A stretch of 64,000 nucleotides of DNA from UBA6256 sp050261335 (GTDB lineage Bacteria; Bacillota; SHA-98; UBA4971): contig JBLNDE010000041.1 in assembly GCA_050261335.1 (NCBI GenBank), forward strand, positions 1 to 64,000. Direction: 5' to 3'. The position numbers and the translations under genes were made by a program. Of the stretch, positions 1 through 9,100 are shown in pieces (the first letter of the stretch is position 1; the number at the start of each line of letters is the position of its first letter). The notes beneath the pieces were generated by a model. The model worked only from the letters and a program-made list of their open reading frames with translations. It had not been told where the DNA came from and did no database searches.

Positions 1-1455
1 CGCGATAAGAGATGTCCCGCGTCGGTGTGCGCGGCGCTTTTCGAGGCGCCATGCCAGAACGCGTGTCCCGCTGGGGTTGACGTGCCGAGGTACATCAGCC
101 TGATAAGGCAGAAGAGGTACCATGACGCCGTGAGGCTCATAAAGGAGAAGAACCCGTTCCCCGCGGTGTGCGGCCGGGTCTGCACCCACCCGTGCGAGGG
201 CAAGTGCAGGCGCTCGCAGATCGACGAGGCCGTGGCCATATGCGACCTCAAGCGGTTCGCGGCCGACTGGGAGCTGATGAACCCGCTTCCGCCCGATCAG
301 CCGGCCGTCCAGAAGGACGCGAAGGTAGCCATCGTGGGGTCCGGTCCCGCAGGCCTTACCGCCGCGTATTACCTGGCCGGCCTGGGCTACCAGGTCACGG
401 TGTTCGAGGCGCTTCCGGAGGCCGGTGGAATGCTCAGGGCGGGCATTCCCGAGTACAGGCTGCCCAAGGACGTGCTTGACGCCGAGATCCTGGCCGTATG
501 TCGCAGGGGCGTGGAGATCCGCACGGGCGTCGCGGTGGGCAGGGACATCACGCTGGAGGACCTGAAGGAGCAGGGATACAGGGCCATCTTCATCGCGGTC
601 GGGGCCAACGTCAGCCAGAAGCTGGGCGTGCCCGGGGAGGATCTCGACGGCGTCGTCGGAGCGGTGGAGTTCCTGCGAGAGGTCAACATAAGCGGTCGCC
701 GGAAGGTGGGCAAGAAGGTCGCGGTCATAGGGGGAGGCAACGCCGCCATCGACGCGGCGCGCACGGCCCTGCGTCTGGGCGCGAAGGAAGTGCACATCAT
801 CTACAGGCGCCAGCGCGAGGATATGCCCGCTGACAAGAACGAGATCGCCGAGGCCGAGCGCGAGGGGGTCAAGATCCACTTCCTGACCGCGCCGTCCAGG
901 ATGATCGGCAGGGACGGCAAGCTTGTGAACATGGAGTGCGTGCGGATGTCCCTGGGCGAGTTCGACCGGACCGGCCGCAGGCGCCCCGTGCCAATCGAGG
1001 GATCGCACTTCATCATCGACGTGGACATGGTGATATCCGCCATCAGCCAGAGGCCAGACGCCTCGGTGGTGCCGGCCGGGTCGCGCATCGAGGTCACCAG
1101 GTGGTCGACGATAGTCACCGACCCGAGGACCCACGCCACCGGAGAGCCGGGCATCTTCGCCGGTGGGGACTGCGTGAACGGGCCGGACACCGTCATCCAG
1201 GCGATTGCCGACGGCAGGCGCGCCGCCGAGGAAATAGACAAGTTCCTGGGCGGCACGGGCGAGATCCCGGTAAGCCCGGACCTCGGCAGAGAGCTTGCTG
1301 GGGAGATCCACGAGGAGCGCATGATGCGCCAGCATGCGGAGCACATGCCGGTCTCCGAAAGAAGGGGCAACTTCAATGAGGTCGTGTCGAGGCTCACTGA
1401 AGCAGCTGCCCTTTACGAGGCCTCGCGGTGCTTGCGGTGCGACGTGAAGGACTGA
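1..1455 (+). CDS. C-terminal part of a NuoF/HydB-like and GltD-like fused NAD(P)-linked flavoprotein (5' end outside window)
   Basis: The frame is open from base 1, so the start is upstream of the window. The first visible residues, RDKRCPASVC, look like the extreme C-terminus of NuoF/HydB-type hydrogenase subunits. They run without a break into a GltD-like N-terminus with the Cys pattern CQNACP and CGRVCTHPCEGKC, expected to hold 4Fe-4S clusters. A first Rossmann motif follows (VAIVGSGPAGLTAAYYLAG, FAD), then a second (VAVIGGGNAAIDAARTA, NAD(P)), and a C-terminal CLRCD. GltD-type proteins are about 460-480 residues, so the visible 484 residues are a complete GltD module. Likely role: passing electrons between pyridine nucleotide and the hydrogenase encoded 20 bases downstream. 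A separate GltD-like protein starting at GTG 25 is possible, but no ribosome binding site precedes it. Confidence 0.75.
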   Translation, partial: RDKRCPASVCAALFEAPCQNACPAGVDVPRYISLIRQKRYHDAVRLIKEKNPFPAVCGRVCTHPCEGKCRRSQIDEAVAICDLKRFAADWELMNPLPPDQPAVQKDAKVAIVGSGPAGLTAAYYLAGLGYQVTVFEALPEAGGMLRAGIPEYRLPKDVLDAEILAVCRRGVEIRTGVAVGRDITLEDLKEQGYRAIFIAVGANVSQKLGVPGEDLDGVVGAVEFLREVNISGRRKVGKKVAVIGGGNAAIDAARTALRLGAKEVHIIYRRQREDMPADKNEIAEAEREGVKIHFLTAPSRMIGRDGKLVNMECVRMSLGEFDRTGRRRPVPIEGSHFIIDVDMVISAISQRPDASVVPAGSRIEVTRWSTIVTDPRTHATGEPGIFAGGDCVNGPDTVIQAIADGRRAAEEIDKFLGGTGEIPVSPDLGRELAGEIHEERMMRQHAEHMPVSERRGNFNEVVSRLTEAAALYEASRCLRCDVKD

Positions 1456-1475
1456 AGAATGGAGCGTGAGCCACG

Positions 1476-3200
1476 ATGGATATGATTACTCTCACTGTTG
1501 ACGGTCGCAAGGTGGAGGTCCCCAGAGGCTCGACCGTTCTGGACGCTGCGAGGGCGGCGGGGATCGACGTCCCGACCCTGTGTTACCTGAAGGACGTCAA
1601 CGCCGTGGGCGTGTGCAGGGTGTGCGTGGTGGAGATCGAGGGCGCGAAGTCCCTGCAGGCCTCGTGCGTCACCCCGGCTGCGGACGGCATGGTCGTTCAC
1701 ACGAGCACCCCGGCCGTGCGCGAGGCGCGCCGGACGGTGCTGGAGCTCATCATCTCGAACCACCCGTTCGAATGCCTTACGTGTGAGCGGAGCGGCAGCT
1801 GCGAACTTCAGGCGCTCGCGGACAGGTTCGGGATACGCACGGTCGAGTACCAGGGCGCGCGGGCCGAGTTCCTGCTCGACACGTCCAGCCCGTCCATAGT
1901 GCGCGACCCGAACAAGTGCATCCTGTGCAGGCGCTGCATGAGCGTGTGCCAGAAGGTGCAGACCGTGTTCGCGCTTGCCCCCAACAACAGGGGCTTCGAG
2001 ACCATGATCGCGCCGGCGTTCGGAGACGAGCTCATGAGCGCTGTGTGTTCGCTCTGCGGCCAGTGCGTGCTCGTCTGCCCGACGGGGGCGCTCAAAGAGC
2101 GCGACGAGACTGAAGACGTGTGGCGGGCTCTTGCGGATCCCTCCAAGCACGTGGTGGTCCAGACCGCGCCCGCTGTGCGGGCAAGCATCGGCGAGGAGTG
2201 CGGGCTTCCCGCCGGCAGTCGGGTTACCGGGCAGCTCGTGGCCGCCCTGCGGCGCCTCGGGTTCGACATGGTCTTCGACACGGATTTCGCGGCAGACCTT
2301 ACGATAATGGAGGAAGGACACGAGTTCATCGAGCGCCTGCAGACCGGGGGCAAGCTCCCCCTCATCACATCGTGTAGCCCCGGGTGGATAAAGTTCATAG
2401 AGCACTTCTATCCGGACCTCCTCCCACACCTCTCGACGTGCAAGTCGCCTCAGCAGATGTTCGGTGCCATCGCGAAGACTTACTACGCTGAGAAAGTCGG
2501 GATCGATCCGAAGGACATCTTCGTCGTGTCGGTGATGCCGTGCACCGCGAAGAAGTTCGAGGCAAGACGTCCGGAGATGACTGCGAGCGGGTGCGCCGAC
2601 GTGGACGCGGTCCTCACCACGAGGGAACTCGGCAGGATGATCCGCGAGGCCGGCATCGACTTCGCGTCGCTCGCCCCCGAGGCCTATGACCCGCCGCTCG
2701 GCATATCCACCGGGGCGGCCGCCATCTTCGGGGTTACGGGCGGCGTGATGGAGGCCGCGCTTCGGACCGTGTCCGAGGTGGTCCTCGACCGGGAGATAGA
2801 GAACATCGATTTCGTGCCGGTCAGGGGGCTCGATGGGGTCAAGGAGGCAGAGGTTGACCTCGACGGCACGCGCGTGCGCGTCGCCGTGGCCCACGGCCTC
2901 GGAAACGCAAGACGCCTTCTCGAGCGGGTGAAGAACGGCGATGCCCACTATCAGTTCATCGAGATAATGGCCTGTCCGGGTGGGTGCATCGGTGGCGGAG
3001 GCCAGCCCATACCCACGGACGACGAGATTCGGCTGAAGAGGATCGCGGCCATCTACGATGAGGACAAGAGCATGCCGCTTCGCAAGTCGCACCTCAACCC
3101 GGCTGTGCAGGCCCTGTATGCGGAGTTCCTGGGCAAGCCCCTTGGCGATAAGTCGCACGAGCTCCTGCACACCCATTACCACGCCAGGGCGAGGTTCTGA
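1476..3200 (+). CDS. hydA: [FeFe] hydrogenase, HydA/HndD type
   Basis: Catalytic subunit of an NAD(P)-linked [FeFe] hydrogenase (574 aa, cytoplasmic), which reduces protons or oxidises H2. The domain order is visible: an N-terminal 2Fe-2S ferredoxin fold with Cys near residues 36, 47, 50 and 64; a His-Cys3 4Fe-4S site (HPFECLTCERSGSCELQ); two 4Fe-4S motifs (CILCRRCMSVCQ, CSLCGQCVLVCP); and the H-cluster domain with signatures TSCSPGW, MPCTAKKFE and EIMACPGGCIGGGGQP. All cluster ligands are present, so it should be active. The length matches NADP-reducing hydrogenase subunit D. Start ATG 1476 has GGAGCG upstream. It follows the GltD-like gene by 20 bases and is followed by a terminator, so it ends its operon. 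Confidence 0.96.
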   Translation: MDMITLTVDGRKVEVPRGSTVLDAARAAGIDVPTLCYLKDVNAVGVCRVCVVEIEGAKSLQASCVTPAADGMVVHTSTPAVREARRTVLELIISNHPFECLTCERSGSCELQALADRFGIRTVEYQGARAEFLLDTSSPSIVRDPNKCILCRRCMSVCQKVQTVFALAPNNRGFETMIAPAFGDELMSAVCSLCGQCVLVCPTGALKERDETEDVWRALADPSKHVVVQTAPAVRASIGEECGLPAGSRVTGQLVAALRRLGFDMVFDTDFAADLTIMEEGHEFIERLQTGGKLPLITSCSPGWIKFIEHFYPDLLPHLSTCKSPQQMFGAIAKTYYAEKVGIDPKDIFVVSVMPCTAKKFEARRPEMTASGCADVDAVLTTRELGRMIREAGIDFASLAPEAYDPPLGISTGAAAIFGVTGGVMEAALRTVSEVVLDREIENIDFVPVRGLDGVKEAEVDLDGTRVRVAVAHGLGNARRLLERVKNGDAHYQFIEIMACPGGCIGGGGQPIPTDDEIRLKRIAAIYDEDKSMPLRKSHLNPAVQALYAEFLGKPLGDKSHELLHTHYHARARF

Positions 3201-3296
3201 CGGGGGTCTCGCGCGCCGGGTCTCGTGTGCATGGTCTAGCGTGCTTTCAGCTCCCAACCTCCTACCCTCGCCGCGGACCCTGTAAGTCTCGCGGCA

Positions 3297-3327
3297 GCCC
3301 GCATCGTGCGATGCGGGCCTCTTTCTG
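3297..3327 (+). terminator. Rho-independent terminator after hydA
   Basis: GCCCGCAT (3297-3304) pairs with ATGCGGGC (3311-3318) across a small loop and is followed by CCTCTTTCT. It lies about 100 bases after the hydA stop and closes the hydrogenase operon. The rest of 3201-3634 has no gene that I can support; a promoter-like -10 lies at its right end. Confidence 0.75.
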
Positions 3328-3503
3328 TACGCGAGTGCGACCATCATGAGCCGCGGGGTCCAGGCGCCCTCTGATCGGTTTCTCCATTGTAAATGCAGCG
3401 GCAGGCCGCAGGAGCACGTGCGAGACCGGACGCGCTGGGACTGATGGCCCGCAACTGGGACAGTCCTCCCCGGATATGAATTGCCTGGGAGCCTGAAGAG
3501 GAG

Positions 3504-3534
3504 TTTCGTCACATAGTGAGAAGTAGTATATAAT
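3504..3534 (+). promoter_or_regulatory. Probable promoter for the secreted protein gene at 3635
   Basis: A perfect -10 hexamer TATAAT lies at 3529-3534. The best -35 (TTTCGT or TTCGTC near 3504-3510) is poor. The predicted leader of about 95 nt contains a small hairpin, CGGCCA...TGGCCG, near 3571-3589. Confidence 0.45.
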
Positions 3535-3634
3535 CTGAGTCTGTAAAGATGCGGGGCACGTCTCGTGTTCGGCCAGCCTAATGGCCGGTCTCTGCGTCAT
3601 GAGTTACGCCGCCCGTTGAAGGGGGATATTCAGG

Positions 3635-4447
3635 ATGTCCAATAGTATTCCGTGCCGCCTCACCGCGGCTGCGCGCCGCAGAGCCTGCGAGGCGACACTG
3701 GCTGCCGTGGTTTGCGCGGTGATGGTGTTCGCGAGCGGCGGCCCCGCTACCCGCCCGGAAGGAGGCGTGGCGGAGGCGGGTCCATCTGCATACCTCCTGC
3801 AGTATGACGTCAAGAAGGGCGAATCCCTTACCTATCAGGTGCTCATCAGCGAGACCATATACTCGGGCGCGAAACGCACGACCAACCTCTACCGGGAGGA
3901 GATCCGGGTGGAGAATTCCGGCACCGATGACGGCAGCAGGATGCGTCAGACCGTCATATGCGTCGGGAGCGCTACACCCGAGGGCAGCGAAGCCCGAGGC
4001 CTCGAGACCTTCCGATACTACCTCACCGTCGAGAAGACCGGCCGGATCATCGAGGCCGAGGGTCTGAGGCCCTGGGACGGTCGTCAGATTGAGACGCTGT
4101 GGCTTGCGCAGGTCATCCTTCCTGATCGCCCCGTCGCTCCCGGTGAAACCTGGACCGTCAACGACGAACTGTACTCCACGGCCGCCGGGGGCCTCGTGCT
4201 GGAGAGGCGCACCTACAAGTTCGAGGGGATCGCGAAGGTGGGGTCCCAGGACGCGTTCAAGGTCAAGTACGAGGTCTCCCGAAAGGGCCGGACCGGCGGA
4301 AAGGACTACACGTATATAGGGACAGGGACGTTCTATCTCGCCTCGGGGAAGCTGGCGAAGCTGGACTCATCGGAGATCGTGACCTATGCAGGCAACGGCC
4401 AGGACACGAAGATCATCACCATGATCCAGGTGGAGCTGGTGCGGTAG
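3635..4447 (+). CDS. Secreted protein of unknown function
   Basis: Predicted 270-residue exported protein. Residues 1-35 form a signal peptide: a positive start with RRR, then the hydrophobic segment LAAVVCAVMVFA. No lipobox Cys is suitably placed, so it is probably secreted or cleaved by signal peptidase I. The mature part is rich in beta-type sequence (YDVKKGESLTYQVLISE, LPDRPVAPGETWTV, TGTFYLASGKLAKLDS) and looks like a single extracytoplasmic beta-sandwich or barrel domain. The pattern of a quantity defined by substrate stretches and a PVAPGETW-type motif recalls DUF6263-like secreted proteins, but I cannot assign a family. Start ATG 3635 has GAAGGGGGA upstream. It stands alone between the hydrogenase terminator and thiN; thiN starts 27 bases later and may be cotranscribed. 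Confidence 0.7.
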   Translation: MSNSIPCRLTAAARRRACEATLAAVVCAVMVFASGGPATRPEGGVAEAGPSAYLLQYDVKKGESLTYQVLISETIYSGAKRTTNLYREEIRVENSGTDDGSRMRQTVICVGSATPEGSEARGLETFRYYLTVEKTGRIIEAEGLRPWDGRQIETLWLAQVILPDRPVAPGETWTVNDELYSTAAGGLVLERRTYKFEGIAKVGSQDAFKVKYEVSRKGRTGGKDYTYIGTGTFYLASGKLAKLDSSEIVTYAGNGQDTKIITMIQVELVR

Positions 4448-4474
4448 AAGCATCCCCGAGAAGGGGGTAACCAC

Positions 4475-5194
4475 TTGAGAGATGGGACAGCGAAAGGCTA
4501 CAGCGACCGGCAGGAGGCCGCGGCGTCGCGGTGCGTCGGCGTGCGCGGCGGGCGCGCGCTCATCATAGCCGGGGGACAGCTCGCCCATGGGTCGTGGGCT
4601 GGGGATAACGTCCGCGACGGAGGCTGGGACACGGTCGTATGCGTCGACGGCGGGTCAACACACGCGGCGCGCCTCGGTGTCCGGCCCGACGTGATCATCG
4701 GCGACCTGGACTCCGCAGAGGAGGAGGCCGTGGCGCGCTTCAGGCTCGGCGGGGTCACGTTTGTCACCCATCCCGCGGAGAAAGACAAGACCGACCTTGA
4801 CCTCGCCGTTGAATACGTCGTGGCCCGGGGATCTCGGGATATCACGGCTATCGGTACCATCGGAGACAGGCTCGATCACACCCTGGCGAACGTGCTCCTC
4901 ACGATAAAGGCTGCGTCCCTCGGCGCAACCCTCATCCTCACCGACGGGACATCCACGGTGAGGCTCATCCAGGGGGAGGCGACCATCGCCGGCGGGCCGG
5001 GGGACTGGGTGTCGCTTCTGCCGGCGGGAGGCGACGCACGCGGGGTCCACACCGAGGGCCTCAAGTACGAACTCCGGGGTGGTGAGCTTCGCATCGGCGA
5101 GACCCTGGGCATAAGCAACGAGCTGACCGGCTCGCTCGGGAGGGTGCGGGTCAAGGAAGGCCTCGTGATCCTGATTCACACCCGTCGAAGCTAG
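4475..5194 (+). CDS. thiN: Thiamine pyrophosphokinase
   Basis: Transfers pyrophosphate from ATP to thiamine to make thiamine diphosphate. The family signature residues are visible: VCVDGGSTHA (substrate/ATP site), PDVIIGDLDS (acidic metal site), PAEKDKTDLDLAVEYV, and GTIGDRLDHTLANV. The C-terminal half has the usual beta-barrel with LTDGTSTVRL. The 239-aa length is normal, with about 25 extra residues at the N-terminus. Start is TTG 4475, chosen because AAGGGGGT (4461-4468) sits six bases upstream. No TPP riboswitch is visible in the short gap before it. In Bacillus thiN sits near rpe and rpmB; rpmB is about 10 kb further on here. Confidence 0.93.
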   Translation: MRDGTAKGYSDRQEAAASRCVGVRGGRALIIAGGQLAHGSWAGDNVRDGGWDTVVCVDGGSTHAARLGVRPDVIIGDLDSAEEEAVARFRLGGVTFVTHPAEKDKTDLDLAVEYVVARGSRDITAIGTIGDRLDHTLANVLLTIKAASLGATLILTDGTSTVRLIQGEATIAGGPGDWVSLLPAGGDARGVHTEGLKYELRGGELRIGETLGISNELTGSLGRVRVKEGLVILIHTRRS

Positions 5195-5429
5195 CCCGTC
5201 TGGCCCGCGAGTGTGGGTCGCGAATCTCCGTCGGTCTCGCGATCAGTCGGGATCGGCGTTTGCACGAAAGGCGTTGAAGACTCCGCGCCTGCTCCGGCAT
5301 GGTGCCCGCTGCCCACGCCTGAAACGCCTGTCTGCCTGCCTGTCTGTTTGCGTTCGTACCTGGGCCGGCCCCCCAGCATATACATAGAGAAGACCGGGAT
5401 CCTTAGTGCTGGAGGGGGGTGAGCCCGAG

Positions 5430-5597
5430 GTGATCGAGTGTCCGAACTGCGGGACCATGAACCCTGACGGGGCGGAGGTGTGCAAGAAGTGCGGCCAGGG
5501 CCTTCTGCCGGGGCCGCAGGTCATATCCCATGAGACCCCGAAGCTGCCGTTCATCAAGAGGATCCCGCTCCGTAAAGGCTCCGTGCGCCGCGGTTGA
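5430..5597 (+). CDS. Small zinc-ribbon protein
   Basis: A 55-residue protein with one zinc ribbon, CPNCG...CKKCG (about residues 4-26), followed by a basic tail ending KGSVRRG. Function unknown; the ribbon could bind zinc and mediate protein or nucleic acid contact. Start GTG 5430 is preferred over GTG 5406 because GGAGGGGGG (5411-5419) sits ten bases before it and would lie inside the gene for the upstream start. Its stop codon overlaps the -35 box of the ileS promoter. Confidence 0.65.
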   Translation: MIECPNCGTMNPDGAEVCKKCGQGLLPGPQVISHETPKLPFIKRIPLRKGSVRRG

Positions 5598-5622
5598 CGT
5601 GATGGTGCTGCTATGGTAGACT
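5594..5622 (+). promoter_or_regulatory. ileS promoter (sigma-A type)
   Basis: TTGACG (5594-5599) and TAGACT (5617-5622) are separated by 17 bases. It directly precedes the T-box leader, placing the RNA start near 5629. Confidence 0.75.
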
Positions 5623-5628
5623 GAATGC

Positions 5629-5957
5629 GGCGAAGCGACGCCGGGAAAAGTAGAACATGGGGCAAAGACGATGAGAGGGAAGAGTAGGCCGCCTCTGGAG
5701 TGGAGCGAACCGAGGCTGGTGGAAGTCGGGGCTCGGTGGCTGCCGAAAATCACCCTTGAGTTGCGGCGCGAAACCGCCCGCTCTTCGCGGGCTGAGAGTA
5801 GACGTCGCCGGATCCTCGCGATATAGAGGCAGGGCATACGCGTACCTGGGGAAACCCTCGGGTAGCCTGTGCCTGCGAGAGGGCTGCAAGGAATGCAGCC
5901 AAGCCGGGTGGTACCGCGGGAGGTTTGCCTCCCGTCCCTTGTCGCGGGACGGGAGGC
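5629..5957 (+). promoter_or_regulatory. T-box leader of ileS, isoleucine specifier ATC
   Basis: A T-box leader senses uncharged tRNA-Ile and controls transcription into ileS. Visible parts: stem I with AGAGTAG (5681-5687); a specifier codon ATC at 5749-5751 followed by A, in the context GAAAATCACC; and the T-box itself, AAGCCGGGTGGTACCGCGGG (5901-5920), whose TGGTACC bulge pairs with the tRNA acceptor end. A competing terminator follows. ATC is an isoleucine codon and fits the downstream gene. Low isoleucine should therefore raise IleS; CodY, a branched-chain amino acid sensor, is encoded 52 kb away. Confidence 0.92.
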
Positions 5958-5962
5958 ATTTG
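5927..5962 (+). terminator. T-box-controlled terminator
   Basis: GCCTCCCGTCCC (5927-5938) pairs perfectly with GGGACGGGAGGC (5946-5957) over 12 bp, followed by ATTTGGCTT. The 5' arm overlaps the region that would join the T-box antiterminator. The U-tract is short. Confidence 0.85.
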
Positions 5963-5966
5963 GCTT

Positions 5967-6160
5967 CTAAGTGTGAGTTCAGAAATCCATGCCGGTTTGG
6001 AAGAAGATTCCGGGTTCCCGGTGCTTGCACGACGGGGCGTCGAGAATTTGGCCAGCCTTAAGCGCCAAATTCGAACGAGGCGCGCCGCAAGCGCGCCGTC
6101 CCCGGAGGGCAACACCGGCAACCCTGGAAAAGTGGCGGTGATTTCTGAACCGACACTTAG
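5967..6160 (+). repeat. Palindromic repeat copy A (194 bp), between T-box and ileS
   Basis: The element is bounded by inverted repeats. The left end CTAAGTGTGAGTTCAGAAAT matches the reverse complement of the right end (GATTTCTGAACCGACACTTAG region, 6140-6160) at 19 of 21 positions. A central hairpin is formed by GAATTTGGC and GCCAAATTC. It is shared with copies at about 13.9, 18.8, 48.6, 52.5 and 55.3 kb. No target duplication is evident. It adds about 190 nt between the T-box terminator and the ileS ribosome binding site. Confidence 0.85.
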
Positions 6161-6197
6161 TGATGGAGTCTTTGAGCGGTGGCTCAGGAGGTGGTTC

Positions 6198-9100
6198 GTG
6201 GTTATGTTCAGGAAAGTTGATCCGGATACGAGTTTCCCCAGAATGGAGGAGGAGATCCTGAAGTTCTGGGCGGAACGCAGGATCTTCGAGAAAACGTTGG
6301 AGAAAAGCGAGGGCAAGCCGAGGTTCGTGTTCTACGAGGGCCCGCCGACGGCGAACGCTCTGCCGCACCCAGGGCACGTGCTGACCCGGGCCATGAAAGA
6401 CCTGGTGCCCAGGTACCGTACGATGGCGGGATACCACGTCCCCAGGAAGGGTGGCTGGGACACACATGGCCTCCCGGTCGAGCTCGAGATCGAGAAGGAG
6501 CTCGGCATAAGCGGCAAGAAGCAGATAGAAGACTACGGGGTCGAGAACTTCATAGAGAAGTGCAAGGAGAGCGTGTTCCGCTACAAGCGCGAGTGGGAGC
6601 GCATGACGGAGCGCGTGGGGTTCTGGATCGACCTCGACAGGGCCTACATCACCTATACCAACGAGTATATCGAGTCGGTGTGGTGGGCGCTGCGCCGGAT
6701 ATGGGACAAGGGCCTGCTCTACCAGGGTTACAAGGTGGTCCCGTACTGCCCGCGCTGCGGCACCGCACTCTCTAGCCACGAGGTAGCCCAGGGCTACTCG
6801 GAGGTTGAGGACCCGTCCGTGTATGTGAAGTTCCGGGTGAAGGGCGAGGATGACACGTTTTTCCTCGTGTGGACCACTACTCCCTGGACCCTCCCGTCCA
6901 ACGTGGCCCTGGCGGTCTCGAAGGACTTCACATACGTGAAGGTCAGGCTTGCGCGGACCGGTGAGCGGCTTATCCTGGCGAAGGGCCTTCTCGGCGCGGC
7001 TGTCAGGGAGGACCACGAGATAGTTGAGGAATTCCCCGGCGCTGCCCTTGTCGGAAAGGAGTATGAGCCGCTCTTCCCATTCGCGCGCCCCGACAGGCGG
7101 GCGTGGTACGTGGTCACAGGCGACTTCGTCACCCTCGAGGAGGGCACCGGTATAGTCCACCTCGCGCCTGCCTTCGGCGAGGACGACATGGCTGCCGCGG
7201 CTGTCCACGACCTGCCTGTGGTGCAGCTTGTCGACGCGGAAGGCCGGTTTGTGGACGCGGTGACCCCGTGGAAGGGTATGTTCGTCAAAGAGGCGGATCC
7301 CCTCATCATCCGAACGCTGCAGGAGGAAGGCAAGCTCTACCGGAGCGAGATGTACAGGCACACCTACCCGTTCTGCTGGAGGTGTGACACGCCCCTTCTG
7401 TACTACGCGCGGACATCGTGGTTCATCAGGACCACCGCTGCGAAAGAGGCTCTCCTCCGGAACAACGCGGCCATCAATTGGCATCCGGACTACATCAAGG
7501 ACGGCCGGATGGGCAACTTCCTCGAAAACGTTATAGACTGGGCGGTAAGCCGCGAGCGATATTGGGGCACGCCGCTTCCGGTATGGATATGCGAGCGCTG
7601 CGGCAAGCAGCACTGTGTTGGGAGCGTCGCGGAGCTGAAGAGCATGGCCACGAAGCTGCCCGAGAGGCTCGAGCTGCACAGGCCGTACATCGACCAGGCC
7701 GAGCTCCGCTGCCCCGGGTGCGAGGGGACCATGCGTCGCACCCGGGAAGTCATCGACGCGTGGTTTGACTCGGGCTCGATGCCGTTCGCCGAGTGGCACT
7801 ATCCCTTCGAGAACAAAGAGGAGTTCGAGCGCGCCTTCCCAGCGAACTTCATATGCGAAGCCATCGACCAGACGCGCGGCTGGTTCTACACCTTGCTTGT
7901 CATATCAACGCTGCTCTTCGACAGGCCCTCCTTCGAGAATGTCCTCGTGCTCGGCCACATCCTGGACGCCGAGGGCCAGAAAATGAGCAAGCGAAAAGGG
8001 AACGTGGTTGACACGTGGGAGGTCTTCAACACCTATGGCGCCGACGCGTTCCGGTGGTATCTTTACACGGTCAACCCGCCGTGGAACCCCACGCGGTTCT
8101 ACATGGACGCGGTGGGCGAGTCGCGGCGCAGGTTCCTCTCGACCCTCTGGAATGTGTACTCGTTCTACGTGCTCTACGCAAACGTGGACGGGTTCGAGCC
8201 GGCGGAGCACGAACTCGCTGTGGAGCGGCGCGCCCTCCTCGACAGGTGGATAATATCGAGGTTCAACGGCCTGGCAAGGAAAGTCCGGAGCGAGCTGGAC
8301 GAGTACAACATCACGAGCGCGGCCCGCGCCATTGAGGACTTCGTGGACGACCTGAGTAATTGGTACGTGCGGAGGTCCAGGCGGCGTTATTGGGGACCGG
8401 AGATGAACGAGGATAAAGTCGCGGCGTATCTTACTCTCCACGAGATGCTGGTGGGAGTGGCGAAGCTTCTCGCCCCGTTCACGCCGTTCATCGCGGAGGA
8501 GATTTACAGGAACCTCGAGGGCGAGCGCCGGAAAGACGCTCCCGAGAGCGTCCACCTGTGTGACTACCCGGAGTGCAACGAAGCGCTCGTTGACCCGGAG
8601 CTCGAGCGGGACATGGACTTCGCCCGAAAGGTCGTTACCCTCGGCCGGGCGGCCAGAAACAAGGTGAACATCAAGAACCGCCAGCCGCTGGCCGAGATGG
8701 TCGTCGTCACGGGAAGCCCTGGGGACGGGCGAGCCGTGGCCGCTCTCGATGCTCTCATCAAGGATGAACTCAACGTGAAGACGCTGCGGGAGGCGAGCAG
8801 CATCGGCGAGTTCGTCTCGCACAGGGTGAAGCCCCGGTATGACCTCCTTGGTCCGAAGCACGGCAGGCTCGTCAAGGCTCTCGTCGCCTCGCTCGCTGCC
8901 ATGGACCCCGAAGAGGTGGTGGGCGCCATTGAGCGGTACGGCAAGGTCGAGGTCCCCGCGGGAGGCTCGGTGGTGACCATCACGCGTGATGAGCTCAGCG
9001 TGGAGACTGCGGAGAAGCAAGGCTACGCGGTGGAGAGCGAAGGCAACGTTGCAATCGCCCTCAACACCGAGCTTACTCGCGACCTTGTGATGGAAGGGCT

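Noticed and set aside
1413..3512. A 699-codon open frame on the minus strand across hydA
   Set aside because: It is antisense to a complete hydrogenase gene, has no family resemblance and reflects the high GC content. The same applies to other long antisense frames (for example 5979-7799, 7905-9221, 22523-24316, 51036-52760, 55702-57513).
5322..5352. CTGT/CTGC-type short tandem stretch before the zinc-ribbon gene
   Set aside because: Only about seven imperfect tetranucleotide units in non-coding DNA; nothing links it to phase variation.
6040..6090. TTCGAACG in repeat A (and B) resembling a tRNA T-loop
   Set aside because: No acceptor, D or anticodon stems can be drawn around it, and the motif belongs to the repeat family core. 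No tRNA gene is found in the window.
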